Assembly: GCA_017547285.1 (NCBI GenBank)
Contig: JAFYQB010000113.1
Span: 1 to 64,000 of the forward strand
Source of the DNA: Clostridia bacterium
GTDB taxonomy: Bacteria; Bacillota; Clostridia; Christensenellales; Aristaeellaceae
Direction of reading: 5' to 3'
DNA: 64,000 bases
Shown here: in pieces, positions 61,954-64,000 of the stretch
How the letters are laid out: each line of letters opens with the position of its first letter
Position numbering within the stretch: the first letter of the stretch is position 1
Made by a program: the position numbers and the translations under genes
Notes under the pieces: model-generated
The model's database searches: none
Told to the model about the DNA's origin: nothing
Seen by the model: the letters and a program-made list of their open reading frames with translations, nothing else

Positions 61954-62910
61954 ATGAAATCCCAAACAGCGGCCGCCCCTGCGGTGGTCAATCGGCCGCC
62001 TCGCTGGAAAAACACCCTGCGCATGATGAAGCGCAACTGGGTGCTGTACCTGCTGTTGCTTCCGGCCATCATCTATATCGGTACTTTCAACTACGCGCCT
62101 ATGTACGGCATCCAGATCGCTTTCCGCAACTTCAACTTTGCGGATGGTATCACCGGTAGCAAATGGGTGGGTTTGAAGTGGTTCAAGTACTTCTTCAACA
62201 GCTCCAAGTGCTGGATGCTCATCCGTAACACACTGGCTATCAGCTTCTACAGCATGATCGCCGGTTTCCCCATTCCGATCCTGTTGGCGCTCATGCTGCA
62301 CAACATTCCTTCCCAGAAGTTTAAGCGCACAGCACAAACCATCACGTACCTGCCGCACTTCATTTCTCTGGTGGTCGTGGTCGGTATGATCAGCTGCTTC
62401 ACCTCCATCAACTCCGGCTGGGTCAACACCCTGATCGAAGCCCTTGGCGGTGAACGTGTGTATCTGATGGGCAGACCGGAATACTATCGCCATCTGTACG
62501 TATGGTCCGGCGTATGGCAGGGCGCAGGCTGGGGCTCCATCATCTATATGGCCGCTCTGACCGGCGTACCGCCCGAACTGCACGAAGCCGCCACCATCGA
62601 CGGCGCCAGCAAGCTGCAGCGCATCCGCCACATCGATATCCCCGCCATTCTGCCCACCATCACCATCATGCTCATCATGCGCTGCGGCGACATCATGTCC
62701 GTAGGTTTTGACAAGAGCTACCTCATGATGAACGACCTGAACAAGGACGTGAGTGAAGTTATTGCCACCTACACCTATCAGATGGGTCTGTTGAGCGGCA
62801 AGTACAGCTACTCCACCGCTATCAGCCTGTTCAACAACGTAATCAACTTTGTTTTCCTGACTGTTGTAAACAAGTTTGCCAAGGTTGTTTCCGGCAGCAG
62901 CCTGTGGTAA
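61954..62910 (+). CDS. ABC sugar transporter permease, LplB type (third importer)
   Basis: A 318-residue, six-helix LplB permease of standard length. FNYAPMYGIQIAF follows the first helix, and the EAA loop is EAATIDGASKLQRIRHIDIP. Similar in layout to the 30128 protein and without the extension seen at 49118. The start at 61954 is chosen for its seven-base spacing to AGGAGG; an ATG six bases earlier overlaps. Partner is the next gene. Confidence 0.93.
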   Translation: MKSQTAAAPAVVNRPPRWKNTLRMMKRNWVLYLLLLPAIIYIGTFNYAPMYGIQIAFRNFNFADGITGSKWVGLKWFKYFFNSSKCWMLIRNTLAISFYSMIAGFPIPILLALMLHNIPSQKFKRTAQTITYLPHFISLVVVVGMISCFTSINSGWVNTLIEALGGERVYLMGRPEYYRHLYVWSGVWQGAGWGSIIYMAALTGVPPELHEAATIDGASKLQRIRHIDIPAILPTITIMLIMRCGDIMSVGFDKSYLMMNDLNKDVSEVIATYTYQMGLLSGKYSYSTAISLFNNVINFVFLTVVNKFAKVVSGSSLW

Positions 62911-62919
62911 GGAGGTGGA

Positions 62920-63834
62920 ATGAACATGACTGCTATTACCAAGAAAAAGCGTCACAGCCGAGAAACTGTGCAGGATCGTATCCTGGATACTGCTTTTTAT
63001 CTCATCGTTGGCATTTTCATGATCGTCTGCCTTTATCCGGTGTGGTTTACGATCGTTGCCTCCGTGTCTTCCAGCGCTGCTGTTAACTCCGGCAGAATGC
63101 TGCTTCTGCCGGTAGGCTTCCAGCTGAAGGGTTACACGTTCGTATTCAGCGATACGCGCATCCTGACCGGTTACACCAATACGATCATGTATACGGTAAG
63201 CGGTACATTACTGGGTCTGTCCTGTTCGCTGGCTGCCGGCTATGCTCTCAGCCGCAAAGACCTGCCCGGCCGCAACCTCATTATGATGCTTTTCGTATTT
63301 ACCATGTACTTTGGCGGCGGCCTGATTCCTACCTATCTGGTCACCAAAAGTCTGGGTCTGATCAACACCCGTGCGGTGCTGATTATCCGTGGCTGTATTT
63401 CTGTGTACAACATCATTCTGATCCGTACGTTCTTCCAGTCCAACCTGCCGGACGAGATGCATGAGGCGGCCACCATCGATGGCTGCGGCAATATGCGCTT
63501 TTTCCTGCAGTTTGCCATTCCGCTCAGCAAGGCCATCGTGGCTGTTATCGCGCTGTATCTGGCCGTTGGCTACTGGAACAGTTACTACACCGCCTTGGTC
63601 TATACCACGGACAGCAAACTCAAGCCCTTGCAGCTCTACATTCGTGAGATGCTGATGCAGTCCAACTCTACGGTAGACTACGAGGATCCGGAACTGGCTT
63701 CCCAGTACAATCAGATGATGCAGGGCGTTAAGTACGCGGTCATCGTTGCGGCAACGCTGCCGGTTATGTGCATCTACCCCTTCCTGCAGAAGTACTTTGT
63801 GCAGGGCGTTATGATCGGCTCCGTGAAGGGCTGA
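62920..63834 (+). CDS. ABC sugar transporter permease, YtcP type (third importer)
   Basis: A 304-residue, six-helix YtcP permease with ALSRKDLPGRNLIMM, YFGGGLIPTYL, the EAA loop EAATIDGCGNMRFFLQFAIP and the tail FVQGVMIGSVKG. AAGGAGGTGG is just upstream; an ATG at 62926 is an equally good start. Core length is normal. Confidence 0.93.
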   Translation: MNMTAITKKKRHSRETVQDRILDTAFYLIVGIFMIVCLYPVWFTIVASVSSSAAVNSGRMLLLPVGFQLKGYTFVFSDTRILTGYTNTIMYTVSGTLLGLSCSLAAGYALSRKDLPGRNLIMMLFVFTMYFGGGLIPTYLVTKSLGLINTRAVLIIRGCISVYNIILIRTFFQSNLPDEMHEAATIDGCGNMRFFLQFAIPLSKAIVAVIALYLAVGYWNSYYTALVYTTDSKLKPLQLYIREMLMQSNSTVDYEDPELASQYNQMMQGVKYAVIVAATLPVMCIYPFLQKYFVQGVMIGSVKG

Positions 63835-63906
63835 TGGTTCATTCCCTGGTTCTTGCAGAGGTGCGAATCCTCTGTTTGAAAAAATAAAAGAAAGGTGGAT
63901 AACCCA

Positions 63907-64000
63907 ATGAAGAGACTCGTTTCCCTGTTCCTGGCTCTGGTTATGGTTCTCAGCTTGAGCGTATCTCTGGCCGAAGTAACCTATCCCCTGACCACTGAAC
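63907..64000 (+). CDS. Sugar-binding protein of the third importer (5' part, runs off the window)
   Basis: The first 31 codons encode a signal peptide (MKRLVSLFLALVMVLSLSVS, cleavage expected around LAE). AAAGGTGG lies upstream. The gene continues past base 64000. Position after LplB and YtcP genes makes it the solute-binding protein of that importer. Confidence 0.85.
   Translation, partial: MKRLVSLFLALVMVLSLSVSLAEVTYPLTTE

Noticed and set aside
60553-62955. Very long minus-strand open frame (about 800 codons)
   Set aside because: It lies exactly opposite the FAD oxidoreductase and LplB permease genes, has histidine/valine-rich low-sense sequence and no ribosome binding site; it is an antisense shadow of GC-biased coding.

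Overview
The window looks like the chromosome of a gut-type member of the Bacillota, class Clostridia. The signs are strong AGGAGG ribosome binding sites, near-consensus TTGACA/TATAAT promoters, many AraC-family regulators, three LplB/YtcP-type oligosaccharide ABC importers, class II lysS next to greA, and a moderate GC content. A Christensenellales- or Oscillospirales-like host is plausible but cannot be fixed from sequence alone.

Layout. (1) 1-12,244 is core chromosome: a metallopeptidase and a PIG-L deacetylase, a THUMP-type RNA methyltransferase, a minus-strand run of MATE exporter, murI and EamA exporter, a three-gene dehydrogenase / glycerol-1-phosphate-dehydrogenase-like / amidohydrolase operon, then greA-lysS behind a perfect promoter. 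(2) 12,127-46,470 is an integrated genomic island of about 34 kb inserted at the 3' end of lysS. A perfect 108-bp direct repeat of the lysS 3' end marks its ends: intact lysS lies on the left, and a promoterless lysS tail lies 150 bp past a Tn916-like tyrosine integrase on the right. Its left module holds a WYL regulator, an XRE regulator, two small proteins, an ArdC-like antirestriction protein, a serine recombinase, a DUF4393/Abi-alpha protein and the tail of a decayed MmeI-like restriction-modification gene. Its centre (about 18.0-40.8 kb) is a carbohydrate-catabolism cargo. Its right module holds a DEAH helicase, four proteins of unknown function (two of them tandem paralogues) and the integrase. 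No relaxase or mating-pore gene is visible. Near each end, in opposite orientation, lies a 99-bp array of nine 11-bp units. (3) 46,470-47,420 is a graveyard of related insertions: a second set of arm-like repeats and a terminator, a WYL C-terminal remnant cut by an IS3-family remnant, and a third copy of the element-end motif. (4) 47,421-64,000 is a plant-polysaccharide locus: an importer with unusually enlarged permeases, a GDSL/CE12-like esterase, a GH43 enzyme, an ankyrin-GH43 fusion, a second MATE exporter, two FAD oxidoreductases around a PocR/AraC regulator, and the start of a third importer that runs off the window.

How the genes work together. The island cargo has an LplB-YtcP-binding-protein importer, a membrane AraC sensor, a GH127-type arabinofuranosidase, esterases, a GH99-like enzyme, sugar isomerase and epimerase folds, a paired MDR and Gfo/Idh oxidoreductase, and an SDR / NAD-epimerase / type I dehydroquinase-like operon, with four AraC-type regulators in total. 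This looks like import and oxidative or isomerising breakdown of an unusual decorated (acylated, L-arabinose-like or cyclitol-like) glycan. The substrate is inferred, not seen. The flanking chromosomal locus at 47-64 kb points to pectin or arabinoxylan side chains, so the island may extend an ability the host already had.

Most notable: the lysS-targeted metabolic island with mirrored helically phased 11-bp arrays and evidence of repeated insertion at the same site; the ankyrin-GH43 fusion; and the pair of importer permeases with extra N-terminal domains, one a coiled coil of about 200 residues.
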